This document shows positions 13,401 to 27,828 of a DNA stretch of 64,000 nt, piece after piece. How positions within the stretch are numbered: position 1 is the stretch's first letter; each line of letters opens with the position of its first letter. The notes beneath the pieces were generated by a model. It searched no databases, was not told the origin of the DNA, and saw nothing but the letters and a program-made list of their open reading frames with translations. Position numbers and translations under genes: made by a program. The stretch comes from Argentina anserina (Eukaryota; Streptophyta; Magnoliopsida; Rosales; Rosaceae). The stretch is taken from positions 10,540,001 through 10,604,000 of the forward strand of contig NC_065873.1 in NCBI RefSeq assembly GCF_933775445.1, read 5' to 3'.

Positions 13401-16400
13401 TTCTGATGCGAGTTTCTATTGTATTTGAGAGTTTTCCAAGTGTGGGAGTGTGTTTCTTTCAAACTGACTATCTTTACATCGTTTGTGTATCTTCACTATT
13501 CCAATTGTGTATCTTTACATCGTTTGCGTATCTTTACTATTCCAATTGTGTACCTTTTCATTTCTCGTTTGAGTATATTTCTGTAAGGCTTCTGATGCGA
13601 GTTTCTATTGTATTTGAGAGTTTTGCAAGTGTGGGAGTGTGTTTCTTTCAAACTGAGTATCTTTACATCGTTTGCGTATCTTTAGTATTCCAATTGTGTA
13701 TCTTTACATCGTTTGCGTATCTTTACTATTCCAATTGTGTATCTTTTCATTTCTCGTTTGAGTATCTTTCTGTAAGGATTTCGGATGCGAGTTTCTATTG
13801 AATTTGAGAGTTTTCCAAGTGTGGGAGTGTGTTTCTTTCAAACTGAGTATCTTTACATCGTTTGCGTATCTTTACTATTCCAACTGTGTATCTTTACATC
13901 GTTTGCATATCTTTACTATTCCAATTGTGTATCTTTTCATTTCTCGTTGAATATCTTTCTGTAAGGCTTCTGATGCGAGTTTCTATTGTATTTGAGAGTT
14001 TTGCAAGTGTGGGAGTGTGTTTCTTTCGAACTGAGTATCTTTACATCGTTTGCGTATCTTTACTATTCCAATTGTGTATCTTTAAATCGTTTGCGTATCT
14101 TTACTATTCCAATTGTGTATCTTTACATCGTTTGCGTATCTTTACTATTCCAATTGTGTATCTTTTCATTTCTCGTTTGAGTATCTTTCTGTAAGGCTTC
14201 TGATGCGAGTTTCTATTGTATTTGAGAGTTTTCCAAGTGTGGGACTGTGTTTCTTTCAAACTGAGTATCTTTACATCGTTTGCGTATCTTTACTATTCCA
14301 ATTGTGTATCTTTTCATTTCTCGTTTGCGTATCTTTCTGTAAGGCTTCTGATGCGAGTTTCTATTGTATTTGAGAGTTTTGCAAGTGTGGGAGTGTGTTT
14401 CTTTCAAACTGAGTATCTTTACATCGTTTGCGTATCTTTACTATTCCAATTGTGTATCTTCACATCGTTTGCGTATCTTTACTATTCCAATTGTGTATCT
14501 TTTCATTTCTCGTTTGAGTATCTTTCTGTAAGGCTTTCTGATGCGAGTTTCTATTGAATTTGAGAGTTTTGCAAGTGTGGGAGTGTGTTTCTTTCAAACT
14601 GAGTATCTTTACATCGTTTGCTTATCTTTACTATTCCAATTGTGTATCTTTACATCGTTTGCGTATCTTTACTATTCCAATTGTGTATCTTTTCATTTCT
14701 CGTTTGCGTATCTTTCTGTAATGCTTCTGATGCGAGTTTCTATTGTATTTGAGAGTTTTGCAAGTGTGGGTGTGTTTCTTTTAAACTGAGTATCTTTACA
14801 TCGTTTGCGTATCTTTACTATTCCAATTGTGTATCTTTACATCGTTTGCGTATCTGTACTATTCCAATTGTGTATCTTTTCATTTCTCGTTTGAGTATAT
14901 TTCTGTAAGGCTTCTGATGCGAGTTTCTATTGTATTTGAGAGTTTTGCAAGTGTGGGAGTGTGTTTCTTTCAAACTGAGTATCTTTACATCGTTTGCGTA
15001 TCTTTAGTATTCCAATTGTGTATCTTTACATCGTTTGCGTATCTTTACTATTCCAATTGTGTATCTTTTCATTTCTCGTTTGAGTATCTTTCTGTAAGGC
15101 TTTCTGATGCGAGTTTCTATTGAATTTGAGAGTTTTGCAAGTGTGGCAATGTGTTTCTTTCAAACTGAGTATCTTTACATCGTTTGCGTATCTTTACTAT
15201 TCCAATTGTGTATCTTTACATCGTTTGCGTATCTTTACTATTCCAATTGTGTATCTTTTCATTTCTCGTTTGAGTATCTTTCTGTAAGGCTTCTGATGCG
15301 AGTTTCTATTGTATTTGAGAGTTTTGCAAGTGTGGGAGTGTGTTTCTTTCAAACTGAGTATCTTTACATCGTTTGCGTATCTTTACTATTCCAATTGTGT
15401 ATCTTTACATCGTTTGCGTATCTTTACTATTCCAATTGTGTATCTTTTCATTTCTCGTTTGAGTATCTTTCCGTAAGGCTTTCTGATGCGAGTTTCTATT
15501 GAATTTGAGAGTTTTGCAAGTGTGGGAGTGTGTTTCTTTCAAACTGAATATCTTTATATCGTTTGCGTATCTTTACTATTCCAATTGTGTATCTTTTCAT
15601 TTCTCGTTTGAGTATCTTTCTGTAAGGCTTCTGATGCGAGTTTCTATTGTATTTGAGAGTTTTGCAAGTGTGGGATTCTTTCAAACTGAGTATCTTTACA
15701 TCGTTTGCGTATCTTTACTATTCCAATTTTGTATCTTTTCATTTCTCGTTTGAGTATCTTTCCGTAAGGCTTTCTGATGCGAGTTTCTATTGAATTTGAG
15801 AGTTTTGCAAGTGTGGGAGTGTGTTTCTTTCAAACTGAGTATCTTTACATTGTTTGCGTATCTTTACTATTCCAATTGTGTATCTTTACATCGTTTGCGT
15901 ATCTTTACTATTCCAATTGTGTATCTTTTCATTTCTCGTTTGCGTATCTTTCTGTAAGGCTTCTGATGCGAGTTTCTATTGTATTTGAGAGTTTTCCAAG
16001 TGTGGGAGTGTGTTTCTTTCAAACTGAGTATCTTTACATCGTTTGCGTATCTTTACTATTCCAATTGTGTATCTTTACATCGTTTGCGTATCTTTACTAT
16101 TCCAATTGTGTATCTTTTCATTTCTCGTTTGCGTATCTTTCTGTAAGGCTTCTGAAGCGAGTTTCTATTGTATTTGAGAGTTTTGCAAGTGTGGGAGTGT
16201 GTTTCTTTCAAACTGAGTATCTTTACATCGTTTGCGTATCTTTACTATTCCAATTGTGTATCTTCACATCGTTTGCGTATCTTTACTATTCCAATTGTGT
16301 ATCTTTTCATTTCTCGTTTGAGTATCTTTCTGTAAGGCTTCTGATGCGAGTTTCTATTGTATTTGAGAGTTTTCCAAGTGTGGGAGTGTGTTTCTTTCAA

Positions 16401-17161
16401 ACTGAGTATCTTTACATCGTTTGCGTATCTTTACTATTCCAATTGTGTATCTTTACATCGTTTGCGTATCTTTACTATTCCAATTGTGTATCTTTTCATT
16501 TCTCGTTTGCGTATCTTTCTGTAAGGCTTCTGATGCGAGTTTCTATTGTATTTGAGAGTTTTGCAAGTGTGGGAGTGTGTTTCTTTCAAACTGAGTATCT
16601 TTACATCGTTTGCGTATCTTTACTATTCCAATTGTGTATCTTCACATCGTTTGCGTATCTTTACTATTCCAATTGTGTATCTTTTCATTTCTCGTTTGAG
16701 TATCTTTCTGTAAGGCTTCTGATGCGAGTTTCTATTGTATTTCAGAGTTTTCCAAGTGTGGGAGTGTGTTTCTTTCAAACTGAGTATCTTTACATCGTTT
16801 GCGTATCTTTACTATTCCAATTGTGTATCTTTACATCGTTTGCGTATCTTTACTATTCCAATTGTGTATCTTTTCATTTCTCGTTTGAGTATCTTTCTGT
16901 AAGGCTTCTGATGCGAGTTTCTATTGTATTTGAGAGTTTTGCAAGTGTGGGAGTGTGTTTCTTTCAAACTGAGTATCTTTACATTGTTTGCGTATCTTTA
17001 CTATTCCAATTGTGTATCTTTACATCGTTTGCGTATCTTTACTATTCCAATTGTGTATCTTTTCATTTCTCGTTTGAGTATCTTTTCATTTCTCGTTTGA
17101 GTATCTTTCTGTAAGGCTTTCGGATGCAAGTTTCTATTGAATTTGAGAGTTTTGCAAGTGT
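10434..17161 (+). repeat. Large satellite duplication, copy 2
   Basis: Second copy of the block at 2441-9127, carrying one extra AB pair near 11830. About 1.3 kb of other satellite units (9128-10433) separates the copies, and much of that resembles the 5.2-6.3 kb region. Confidence 0.85.
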
Positions 17162-18915
17162 GGGAGTGTGTTTCTTTCAAACTGAGTATCTTTACATCGT
17201 TTGCTTATCTTTACTATTCCAATTGTGTATCTTTACATCGTTTGCGTATCTTTACTATTCCAATTGTGTATCTTTTCATTTCTCGTTTGCTTATCTTTCT
17301 GTAAGGCTTCTGATGCGAGTTTCTATTGTATTTGAGAGTTTTGCAAGTGTGGGTGTGTTTCTTTCAAACTGAGTATCTTTACATCGTTTGCGTATCTTTA
17401 CTATTCCAATTGTGTATCTTTACATCGTTTGCGTATCTTTACTATTCCAATTGTGTATCTTTTCATTTCTCGTTTGAGTATCTTTCTGTAAGGCTTCTGA
17501 TGCGAGTTTCTATTGTATTTGAGAGTTTTCCAAGTGTGGGAGTGTGTTTCTTTCAAACTGAGTATCTTTACATCGTTTGCGTATCTTTACTATTCCAATT
17601 GTGTATCTTTTCATTTCTCGTTTGAGTATCTTTCTGTAAGGCTTCTGATGCGAGTTTCTATTGTATTTGAGAGTTTTGCAAGTGTGGGAGTGTGTTTCTT
17701 TCAAACTGAGTATCTTTACATTGTTTGCGTATCTTTACTATTCCAATTGTGTATCTTTACATCGTTTGCGTATCTTTACTATTCCAATTGTGTATCTTTT
17801 CATTTCTCGTTTGAGTAACTCTCTGTAAGGCTTTCGGATGCAAGTTTCTATTGAATTTGAGAGTTTTGCAAGTGTGGGAGTGTGTTTCTTTCAAACTGAG
17901 TATCTTTACATCGTTTGCTTATCTTTACTATTCCAATTGTGTATCTTTACATCGTTTGCGTATCTTTACTATTCCAATTGTGTATCTTTTCATTTCTCGT
18001 TTGCGTATCTTTCTGTAAGGCTTCTGATGCGAGTTTCTATTGTATTTGAGAGTTTTGCAAGTGTGGGTGTGTTTCTTTCACACTGAGTATCTTTACATCG
18101 TTTGCGTATCTTTACTATTCCAATTGTGTATCTTTACATCGTTTGCGTATCTTTACTATTCCAATTGTGTATCTTTACATCGTTTGCGTATCTTTACTAT
18201 TCCAATTGTGTATCTTTTCATTTGTCGTTTGAATATCTTTCTGTAAGGCTTCTGATGCGAGTTTCTATTGTATTTGAGAGTTTTGCAAGTGTGGGAGTGT
18301 GTTTCTTTCAAACTGAGTATCTTTACATCGTTTGCCTATCTTTACTATTCCAATTGTGTATCTTTAAATCGTTTGCGTATCTTTACTATTCCAATTGTGT
18401 ATCTTTACATTTCTCGTTTAAGTATATTTCTGTAAGGCTTCTGATGCGAGTTTCTATTGTATTTGAGAGTTTTGCAAGTGTGGGTTTGTTTCTTTCAAAC
18501 TGAGTATCTTTACATCGTTTGCGTATCTGTACTATTCTAATTGTGTATCTTTTCATTTCTCGTTTGAGTATCTTTCTGTAAGGCTTCTGATGCGAGTTTC
18601 TATTGTATATGAGAGTTTTCCAAGTGTGGGAGTGTGTTTCTTTCAAACTGAGTATCTTTACATCGTTTGCGTATCTTTACTATTCCAATTGTGTATCTTT
18701 TCATTTCTCGTTTGAGTATCTTTCTGTAAGGCTTCTGATGCGAGTTTCTATTGTATTTGAGAGTTTTGCAAGTGTGGGAGTGTGTTTCTTTCAAACTGAG
18801 TATCTTTACATCGTTTGCGTATCTTTACTATTCCAATTGTGTATCTTTACATGGTTTGCGTATCTTTACTATTCCAATTGTGTATCTTTTCATTTCTCGT
18901 TTGAGTATCTTTCTG
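16825..18915 (+). repeat. Satellite duplication with 4683-bp spacing, copy 1
   Basis: It matches 21508-23598 in unit order and rare variants, including a doubled C block, a taactctctg variant near 17816 and 22499, and gtgggtttg near 18480 and 23163. The match weakens after about 18770. Boundaries are approximate. Confidence 0.8.
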
Positions 18916-21507
18916 TAAGGCTTTCGGATGCGAGTTTCTATTGAATTTGAGAGTTTTGCAAGTGTGGGAGTGTGTTTCTTTCAAACTGAGTATCTTTACA
19001 TCGTTTGCTTATCTTTACTATTCCAATTGTGTATCTTTACATCGTTTGCGTATCTTTACTATTCCAATTGTGTATCTTTTCTTTTCTCGTTTGCGTATCT
19101 TTCTGTAAGGCTTCTGATGCGAGTTTCTATTGTATTTGAGAGTTTTGCAAGTGTGGGAGTGTGTTTCTTTCAAACTGAGTATCTTTACATCGTTTGCGTA
19201 TCTTTACTATTCCAATTGTGTATCTTCACATCGTTTGCGTATCTTTACTATTCCAATTGTGTATCTTTTCATTTCTAGTTTGAGTATCTTTCTGTAAGGC
19301 TTCTGATGCGAGTTTCTATTGTATTTCAGAGTTTTCCAAGTGTGGGAGTGTGTTTCTTTCAAACTGAGTATCTTTACATCGTTTGCGTATCTTTACTATT
19401 CCAATTGTGTATCTTTACATCGTTTGCGTATCTTTACTATTCCAATTGTGTATCTTTTCATTTCTCGTTTGCGTATCTTTCTGTAAGGCTTCTGATGCGA
19501 GTTTCTATTGTATTTGAGAGTTTTGCAAGTGTGGGTGTGTTTCTTTCAAACTGAGTATCTTTACATCGTTTGCGTATCTTTACTATTCCAATTGTGTATC
19601 TTTTCATTTCTCGTTTGCGTATCTTTCTGTAAGGCTTCTGATGCGAGTTTCTATTGTATTTGAGAGTTTTCCAAGTGTGGGAGTGTGTTTCTTTCAAACT
19701 GAGTATCTTTACATCGTTTGCGTATCTTTACTATTCCAATTGTGTATCTTTTCATTTCTCGTTTGCGTATCTTTCTGTAAGGCTTCTAATGCGAGTTTCT
19801 ATTGTATTTGAGAGTTTTCCAAGTGTGGGAGTGTGTTTCTTTCAAACTGAGTATCTTTACATCGTTTGCGTATCTTTACTATTCCAATTGTGTATCTTTT
19901 CATTTCTCGTTTGAGTATCTTTCTGTAAGGCTTCTGATGCGAGTTTCTATTGTATTTGAGAGTTTTGCAAGTGTGGGAGTGTGTTTCTTTCAAACTGAGT
20001 ATCTTTACATCGTTTGCGTATCTTTACTATTCCAATTGTGTATCTTTACATCGTTTGCGTATCTTTACTATTCCAATTGTGTATCTTTTCATTTGTCGTT
20101 TGAATATCTTTCTGTAAGGCTTCTGATGCGAGTTTCTATTGTATTTGAGAGTTTTGCAAGTGTGGGAGTGTGTTTCTTTCAAACTGAGTATCTTTACATC
20201 GTTTGCCTATCTTTACTATTCCAATTGTGTATCTTTAAATCGTTTGCGTATCTTTACTATTCCAATTGTGTATCTTTACATTTCTCGTTTAAGTATATTT
20301 CTGTAAGGCTTCTGATGCGAGTTTCTATTGTATTTGAGAGTTTTGCAAGTGTGGGTTTGTTTCTTTCAAACTGAGTATCTTTACATCGTTTGCGTATCTG
20401 TACTATTCTAATTGTGTATCTTTTCATTTCTCGTTTGAGTATCTTTCTGTAAGGCTTCTGATGCGAGTTTCTATTGTATTTTAGAGTTTTCCAAGTGTGG
20501 GAGTGTGTTTCTTTCAAACTGAGTATCTTTACATCGTTTGCGTATCTTTACTATTCCAATTGTGTATCTTTACATCGTTTGCGTATCTTTACTATTCCAA
20601 TTGTGTATCTTTTCATTTCTCGTTTGAGTATCTTTCTGTAAGGCTTCTGATGCGAGTTTCTATTGTATTTGAGAGTTTTGCAAGTGTGGGAGTGTGTTTC
20701 TTTCAAACTGAGTATCTTTACATCGTTTGCGTATCTTTACTATTCCAATTGTGTATCTTTACATCGTTTGCGTATCTTTACTATTCCAATTGTGTATCTT
20801 TTCATTTCTCGTTTGAGTATCTTTCTGTAAGGCTTCTGATGCGAGTTTCTATTGTATTTGAGAGTTTTCCAAGTGTGGGAGTGTCTTTCTTTCAAACTGA
20901 GTATCTTTACATCGTTTGCGTATCTTTACTATTCCAATTGTGTATCTTTAAATCGTTTGCGTATCTTTACTATTCCAATTGTGTATCTTTACATCGTTTG
21001 CGTATCTTTACTATTCCAATTGTGTATCTTTTCATTTCTCGTTTGAGTATCTTTCTGTAAGGCTTCTGATGCGAGTTTCTATTGTATTTGAGAGTTTTCC
21101 AAGTGTGGGACTGTGTTTCTTTCAAACTGAGTATCTTTACATCGTTTGCGTATCTTTACTATTCCAATTGTGTATCTTTACATCGTTTGCGTATCTTTAC
21201 TATTCCAATTGTGTATCTTTTCATTTCTCGTTTAAGTATATTTCTGTAAGGCTTCTGATGCGAGTTTCTATTGTATTTGAGAGTTTTGCAAGTGTGGGAG
21301 TGTGTTTCTTTCAAACTGAGTATCTTTACATCGTTTGCGTATCTTTACTATTCCAACTGTGTATCTTTACATCGTTTGCGTATCTTTACTATTCCAATTG
21401 TGTATCTTTACATTTCTCGTTGAATATCTTTCTGTAAGGCTTCTGATGCGAGTTTCTATTGTATTTGAGAGTTTTCCAAGTGTGGGAGTGTGTTTCTTTC
21501 AAACTGA

Positions 21508-23598
21508 GTATCTTTACATCGTTTGCGTATCTTTACTATTCCAATTGTGTATCTTTTCATTTCTCGTTTGAGTATCTTTCTGTAAGGCTTCTGATGCGAG
21601 TTTCTATTGTATTTGAGAGTTTTGCAAGTGTGGGAGTGTGTTTCTTTCAAACTGAGTATCTTTACATTGTTTGCGTATCTTTACTATTCCAATTGTGTAT
21701 CTTTACATCGTTTGCGTATCTTTACTATTCCAATTGTGTATCTTTTCATTTCTCGTTTGAGTATCTTTTCATTTCTCGTTTGAGTATCTTTCTGTAAGGC
21801 TTTCGGATGCAAGTTTCTATTGAATTTGAGAGTTTTGCAAGTGTGGGAGTGTGTTTCTTTCAAACTGAGTATCTTTACATCGTTTGCTTATCTTTACTAT
21901 TCCAATTGTGTATCTTTACATCGTTTGCGTATCTTTACTATTCCAATTGTGTATCTTTTCATTTCTCGTTTGCTTATCTTTCTGTAAGGCTTCTGATGCG
22001 AGTTTCTATTGTATTTGAGAGTTTTGCAAGTGTGGGTGTGTTTCTTTCAAACTGAGTATCTTTACATCGTTTGCGTATCTTTACTATTCCAATTGTGTAT
22101 CTTTACATCGTTTGCGTATCTTTACTATTCCAATTGTGTATCTTTTCATTTCTCGTTTGAGTATCTTTCTGTAAGGCTTCTGATGCGAGTTTCTATTGTA
22201 TTTGAGAGTTTTCCAAGTGTGGGAGTGTGTTTCTTTCAAACTGAGTATCTTTACATCGTTTGCGTATCTTTACTATTCCAATTGTGTATCTTTTCATTTC
22301 TCGTTTGAGTATCTTTCTGTAAGGCTTCTGATGCGAGTTTCTATTGTATTTGAGAGTTTTGCAAGTGTGGGAGTGTGTTTCTTTCAAACTGAGTATCTTT
22401 ACATTGTTTGCGTATCTTTACTATTCCAATTGTGTATCTTTACATCGTTTGCGTATCTTTACTATTCCAATTGTGTATCTTTTCATTTCTCGTTTGAGTA
22501 ACTCTCTGTAAGGCTTTCGGATGCAAGTTTCTATTGAATTTGAGAGTTTTGCAAGTGTGGGAGTGTGTTTCTTTCAAACTGAGTATCTTTACATCGTTTG
22601 CTTATCTTTACTATTCCAATTGTGTATCTTTACATCGTTTGCGTATCTTTACTATTCCAATTGTGTATCTTTTCATTTCTCGTTTGCGTATCTTTCTGTA
22701 AGGCTTCTGATGCGAGTTTCTATTGTATTTGAGAGTTTTGCAAGTGTGGGTGTGTTTCTTTCACACTGAGTATCTTTACATCGTTTGCGTATCTTTACTA
22801 TTCCAATTGTGTATCTTTACATCGTTTGCGTATCTTTACTATTCCAATTGTGTATCTTTACATCGTTTGCGTATCTTTACTATTCCAATTGTGTATCTTT
22901 TCATTTGTCGTTTGAATATCTTTCTGTAAGGCTTCTGATGCGAGTTTCTATTGTATTTGAGAGTTTTGCAAGTGTGGGAGTGTGTTTCTTTCAAACTGAG
23001 TATCTTTACATCGTTTGCCTATCTTTACTATTCCAATTGTGTATCTTTAAATCGTTTGCGTATCTTTACTATTCCAATTGTGTATCTTTACATTTCTCGT
23101 TTAAGTATATTTCTGTAAGGCTTCTGATGCGAGTTTCTATTGTATTTGAGAGTTTTGCAAGTGTGGGTTTGTTTCTTTCAAACTGAGTATCTTTACATCG
23201 TTTGCGTATCTGTACTATTCTAATTGTGTATCTTTTCATTTCTCGTTTGAGTATCTTTCTGTAAGGCTTCTGATGCGAGTTTCTATTGTATATGAGAGTT
23301 TTCCAAGTGTGGGAGTGTGTTTCTTTCAAACTGAGTATCTTTACATCGTTTGCGTATCTTTACTATTCCAATTGTGTATCTTTTCATTTCTCGTTTGAGT
23401 ATCTTTCTGTAAGGCTTCTGATGCGAGTTTCTATTGTATTTGAGAGTTTTGCAAGTTTGGGAGTGTGTTTCTTTCAAACTGAATATCTTTACATCGTTTG
23501 CGTATCTTTACTATTCCAATTGTGTATCTTTACATCGTTTGCGTATCTTTACTATTCCAATTGTGTATCTTTTCATTTCTCGTTTGAGTATCTTTCTG
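21508..23598 (+). repeat. Satellite duplication with 4683-bp spacing, copy 2
   Basis: Partner of 16825-18915, sharing the same rare variants in the same order at a constant 4683-bp offset. Confidence 0.8.
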
Positions 23599-26500
23599 TA
23601 AGGCTTCTGATGCGAGTTTCTATTGTATTTGAGAGTTTTCCAAGTGTGGGAGTGTCTTTCTTTCAAACTGAGTATCTTTACATCGTTTGCGTATCTTTAC
23701 TATTCCAATTGTGTATCTTTAAATCGTTTGCGTATCTTTACTATTCCAATTGTGTATCTTTACATCGTTTGCGTATCTTTACTATTCCAATTGTGTATCT
23801 TTTCATTTCTCGTTTGAGTATCTTTCTGTAAGGCTTCTGATGCGAGTTTCTATTGTATTTGAGAGTTTTCCAAGTGTGGGACTGTGTTTCTTTCAAACTG
23901 AGTATCTTTACATCGTTTGCGTATCTTTACTATTCCAATTGTGTATCTTTACATCGTTTGCGTATCTTTACTATTCCAATTGTGTATCTTTTCATTTCTC
24001 GTTTAAGTATATTTCTGTAAGGCTTCTGATGCGAGTTTCTATTGTATTTGAGAGTTTTGCAAGTGTGGGAGTGTGTTTCTTTCAAACTGAGTATCTTTAC
24101 ATCGTTTGCGTATCTTTACTATTCCAACTGTGTATCTTTACATCGTTTGCTTATCTTTACTATTCCAATTGTGTATCTTTACATTTCTCGTTGAATATCT
24201 TTCTGTAAGGCTTGTGATGCGAGTTTCTATTGTATTTGAGAGTTTTCCAAGTGTGGGAGTGTGTTTCTTTCAAACTGAGTATCTTTACATCGTTTGCGTA
24301 TCTTTACTATTCCAATTGTGTATCTTTACATCGTTTGCGTATCTTTACTATTCCAATTGTGTATCTTTTCATTTCTCGTTTGCGTATCTTTCTGTAAGGC
24401 TTCTGATGCGAGTTTCTATTGTATTTGAGAGTTTTGCAAGTGTGGGTGTGATTCTTTCAAACTGAGTATCTTTACATCGTTTGCGTATCTTTACTATTCC
24501 AATTGTGTATCTTTACATCGTTTGCGTATCTTTACTATTCCAATGGTGTATCTTTTCATTTCTCGTTTGCGTATCTTTCTGTAAGGCTTCTGATGCGAGT
24601 TTCTATTGTATTTGAGAGTTTTGCAAGTGTGGGTGTGTTTCTTTCACACTGAGTATCTTTACATCGTTTGCGTATCTTTACTATTCCAATTGTGTATCTT
24701 TACATCGTTTGCGTATCTTTACTATTCCAATTGTGTATCTTTTCATTTCTCGTTTGAGTATCTTTCTGTAAGGCTTCTGATGCGAGTTTCTATTGTATTT
24801 GAGAGTTTTGCAAGTGTGGGAGTGTGTTTCTTTCAAACTGAGTATCTTTACATCGTTTGCGTATCTTTACTATTCCAATTGTGTATCTTTACATCGTTTG
24901 CGTATCTTTATATTCCAATTGTGTATCTTTTCATTTCTCGTTTAAGTATATTTCTGTAAGGCTTCTGATGCGAGTTTCTATTGTATTTGAGAGTTTTGCA
25001 AGTGTGGGAGTGTGTTTCTTTCAAACTGAGTATCTTTACATCGTTTGCGTATCTTTACTATTCCAACTGTGTAGCTTTACATCGTTTGCGTATCTTTACT
25101 ATTCCAATTGTGTATCTTTACATTTCTCGTTGAATATCTTTCTGTAAGGCTTCTGATGCGAGTTTCTATTGTATTTGAGAGTTTTCCAAGTGTGGGAGTG
25201 TGTTTCTTTCAAACTGAGTATCTTTACATCGTTTGCGTATCTTTACTATTCCAATTGTGTATCTTTACATCGTTTGCGTATCTTTACTATTCCAATTGTG
25301 TATCTTTTCATTTCTCGTTTGCGTATCTTTCTGTAAGGCTTCTGATGCGAGTTTCTATTGTATTTGAGAGTTTTGCAAGTGTGGGTGTGATTCTTTCAAA
25401 CTGAGTATCTTTACATCGTTTGCGTATCTTTACTATTCCAATTGTGTATCTTTACATCGTTTGCGTATCTTTACTATTCCAATGGTGTATCTTTTCATTT
25501 CTCGTTTGCGTATCTTTCTGTAAGGCTTCTGATGCGAGTTTCTATTGTATTTGAGAGTTTTGCAAGTGTGGGAGTGTGTTTCTTTCAAACTGAGTATCTT
25601 TACATCGTTTGCGTATCTTTACTATTCCAATTGTGTATCTTTTCATTTCTCGTTTGAGTATCTTTCTGTAAGGCTTCTGATGCGAGTTTCTATTGTATTT
25701 GAGAGTTTTGCAAGTTTGGGAGTGTGTTTCTTTCAAACTGAATATCTTTACATCGTTTGCGTATCTTTACTATTCCAATTGTGTATCTTTACATCGTTTG
25801 CGTATCTTTACTATTCCAATTGTGTATCTTTTCATTTCTCGTTTGAGTATCTTTCTGTAAGGCTTCTGATGCGAGTTTCTATTGTATTTGAGAGTTTTCC
25901 AAGTGTGGGAGTGTCTTTCTTTCAAACTGAGTATCTTTACATCGTTTGCGTATCTTTACTATTCCAATTGTGTATCTTTAAATCGTTTGCGTATCTTTAC
26001 TATTCCAATTGTGTATCTTTACATCGTTTGCGTATCTTTACTATTCCAATTGTGTATCTTTTCATTTCTCGTTTGAGTATCTTTCTGTAAGGCTTCTGAT
26101 GCGAGTTTCTATTGTATTTGAGAGTTTTCCAAGTGTGGGACTGTGTTTCTTTCAAACTGAGTATCTTTACATCGTTTGCGTATCTTTACTATTCCAATTG
26201 TGTATCTTTACATCGTTTGCGTATCTTTACTATTCCAATTGTGTATCTTTTCATTTCTCGTTTAAGTATATTTCTGTAAGGCTTCTGATGCGAGTTTCTA
26301 TTGTATTTGAGAGTTTTGCAAGTGTGGGAGTGTGTTTCTTTCAAACTGAGTATCTTTACATCGTTTGCGTATCTTTACTATTCCAACTGTGTATCTTTAC
26401 ATCGTTTGCTTATCTTTACTATTCCAATTGTGTATCTTTACATTTCTCGTTGAATATCTTTCTGTAAGGCTTGTGATGCGAGTTTCTATTGTATTTGAGA

Positions 26501-27828
26501 GTTTTCCAAGTGTGGGAGTGTGTTTCTTTCAAACTGAGTATCTTTACATCGTTTGCGTATCTTTACTATTCCAATTGTGTATCTTTACATCGTTTGCGTA
26601 TCTTTACTATTCCAATTGTGTATCTTTTCATTTCTCGTTTGCGTATCTTTCTGTAAGGCTTCTGATGCGAGTTTCTATTGTATTTGAGAGTTTTGCAAGT
26701 GTGGGTGTGATTCTTTCAAACTGAGTATCTTTACATCGTTTGCGTATCTTTACTATTCCAATTGTGTATCTTTACATCGTTTGCGTATCTTTACTATTCC
26801 AATGGTGTATCTTTTCATTTCTCGTTTGCGTATCTTTCTGTAAGGCTTCTGATGCGAGTTTCTATTGTATTTGAGAGTTTTGCAAGTGTGGGTGTGTTTC
26901 TTTCACACTGAGTATCTTTACATCGTTTGCGTATCTTTACTATTCCAATTGTGTATCTTTACATCGTTTGCGTATCTTTACTATTCCAATTGTGTATCTT
27001 TTCATTTCTCGTTTGAGTATCTTTCTGTAAGGCTTCTGATGCGAGTTTCTATTGTATTTGAGAGTTTTGCAAGTGTGGGAGTGTGTTTCTTTCAAACTGA
27101 GTATCTTTACATCGTTTGCGTATCTTTACTATTCCAATTGTGTATCTTTACATCGTTTGCGTATCTTTATATTCCAATTGTGTATCTTTTCATTTCTCGT
27201 TTAAGTATATTTCTGTAAGGCTTCTGATGCGAGTTTCTATTGTATTTGAGAGTTTTGCAAGTGTGGGAGTGTGTTTCTTTCAAACTGAGTATCTTTACAT
27301 CGTTTGCGTATCTTTACTATTCCAACTGTGTAGCTTTACATCGTTTGCGTATCTTTACTATTCCAATTGTGTATCTTTACATTTCTCGTTGAATATCTTT
27401 CTGTAAGGCTTCTGATGCGAGTTTCTATTGTATTTGAGAGTTTTCCAAGTGTGGGAGTGTGTTTCTTTCAAACTGAGTATCTTTACATCGTTTGCGTATC
27501 TTTACTATTCCAATTGTGTATCTTTACATCGTTTGCGTATCTTTACTATTCCAATTGTGTATCTTTTCATTTCTCGTTTGCGTATCTTTCTGTAAGGCTT
27601 CTGATGCGAGTTTCTATTGTATTTGAGAGTTTTGCAAGTGTGGGTGTGATTCTTTCAAACTGAGTATCTTTACATCGTTTGCGTATCTTTACTATTCCAA
27701 TTGTGTATCTTTACATCGTTTGCGTATCTTTACTATTCCAATGGTGTATCTTTTCATTTCTCGTTTGCGTATCTTTCTGTAAGGCTTCTGATGCGAGTTT
27801 CTATTGTATTTGAGAGTTTTGCAAGTGT
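23311..27828 (+). repeat. Tandem duplication of a 2259-bp multi-unit block
   Basis: The segments of about 23311-25569 and 25570-27828 are adjacent copies. Rare markers repeat at +2259 bp: caagtttggg, the single-base deletion gtatctttatattcc (24902 and 27161), gtgtagcttt, and caatggtgtatc. Boundaries are approximate. Confidence 0.85.
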
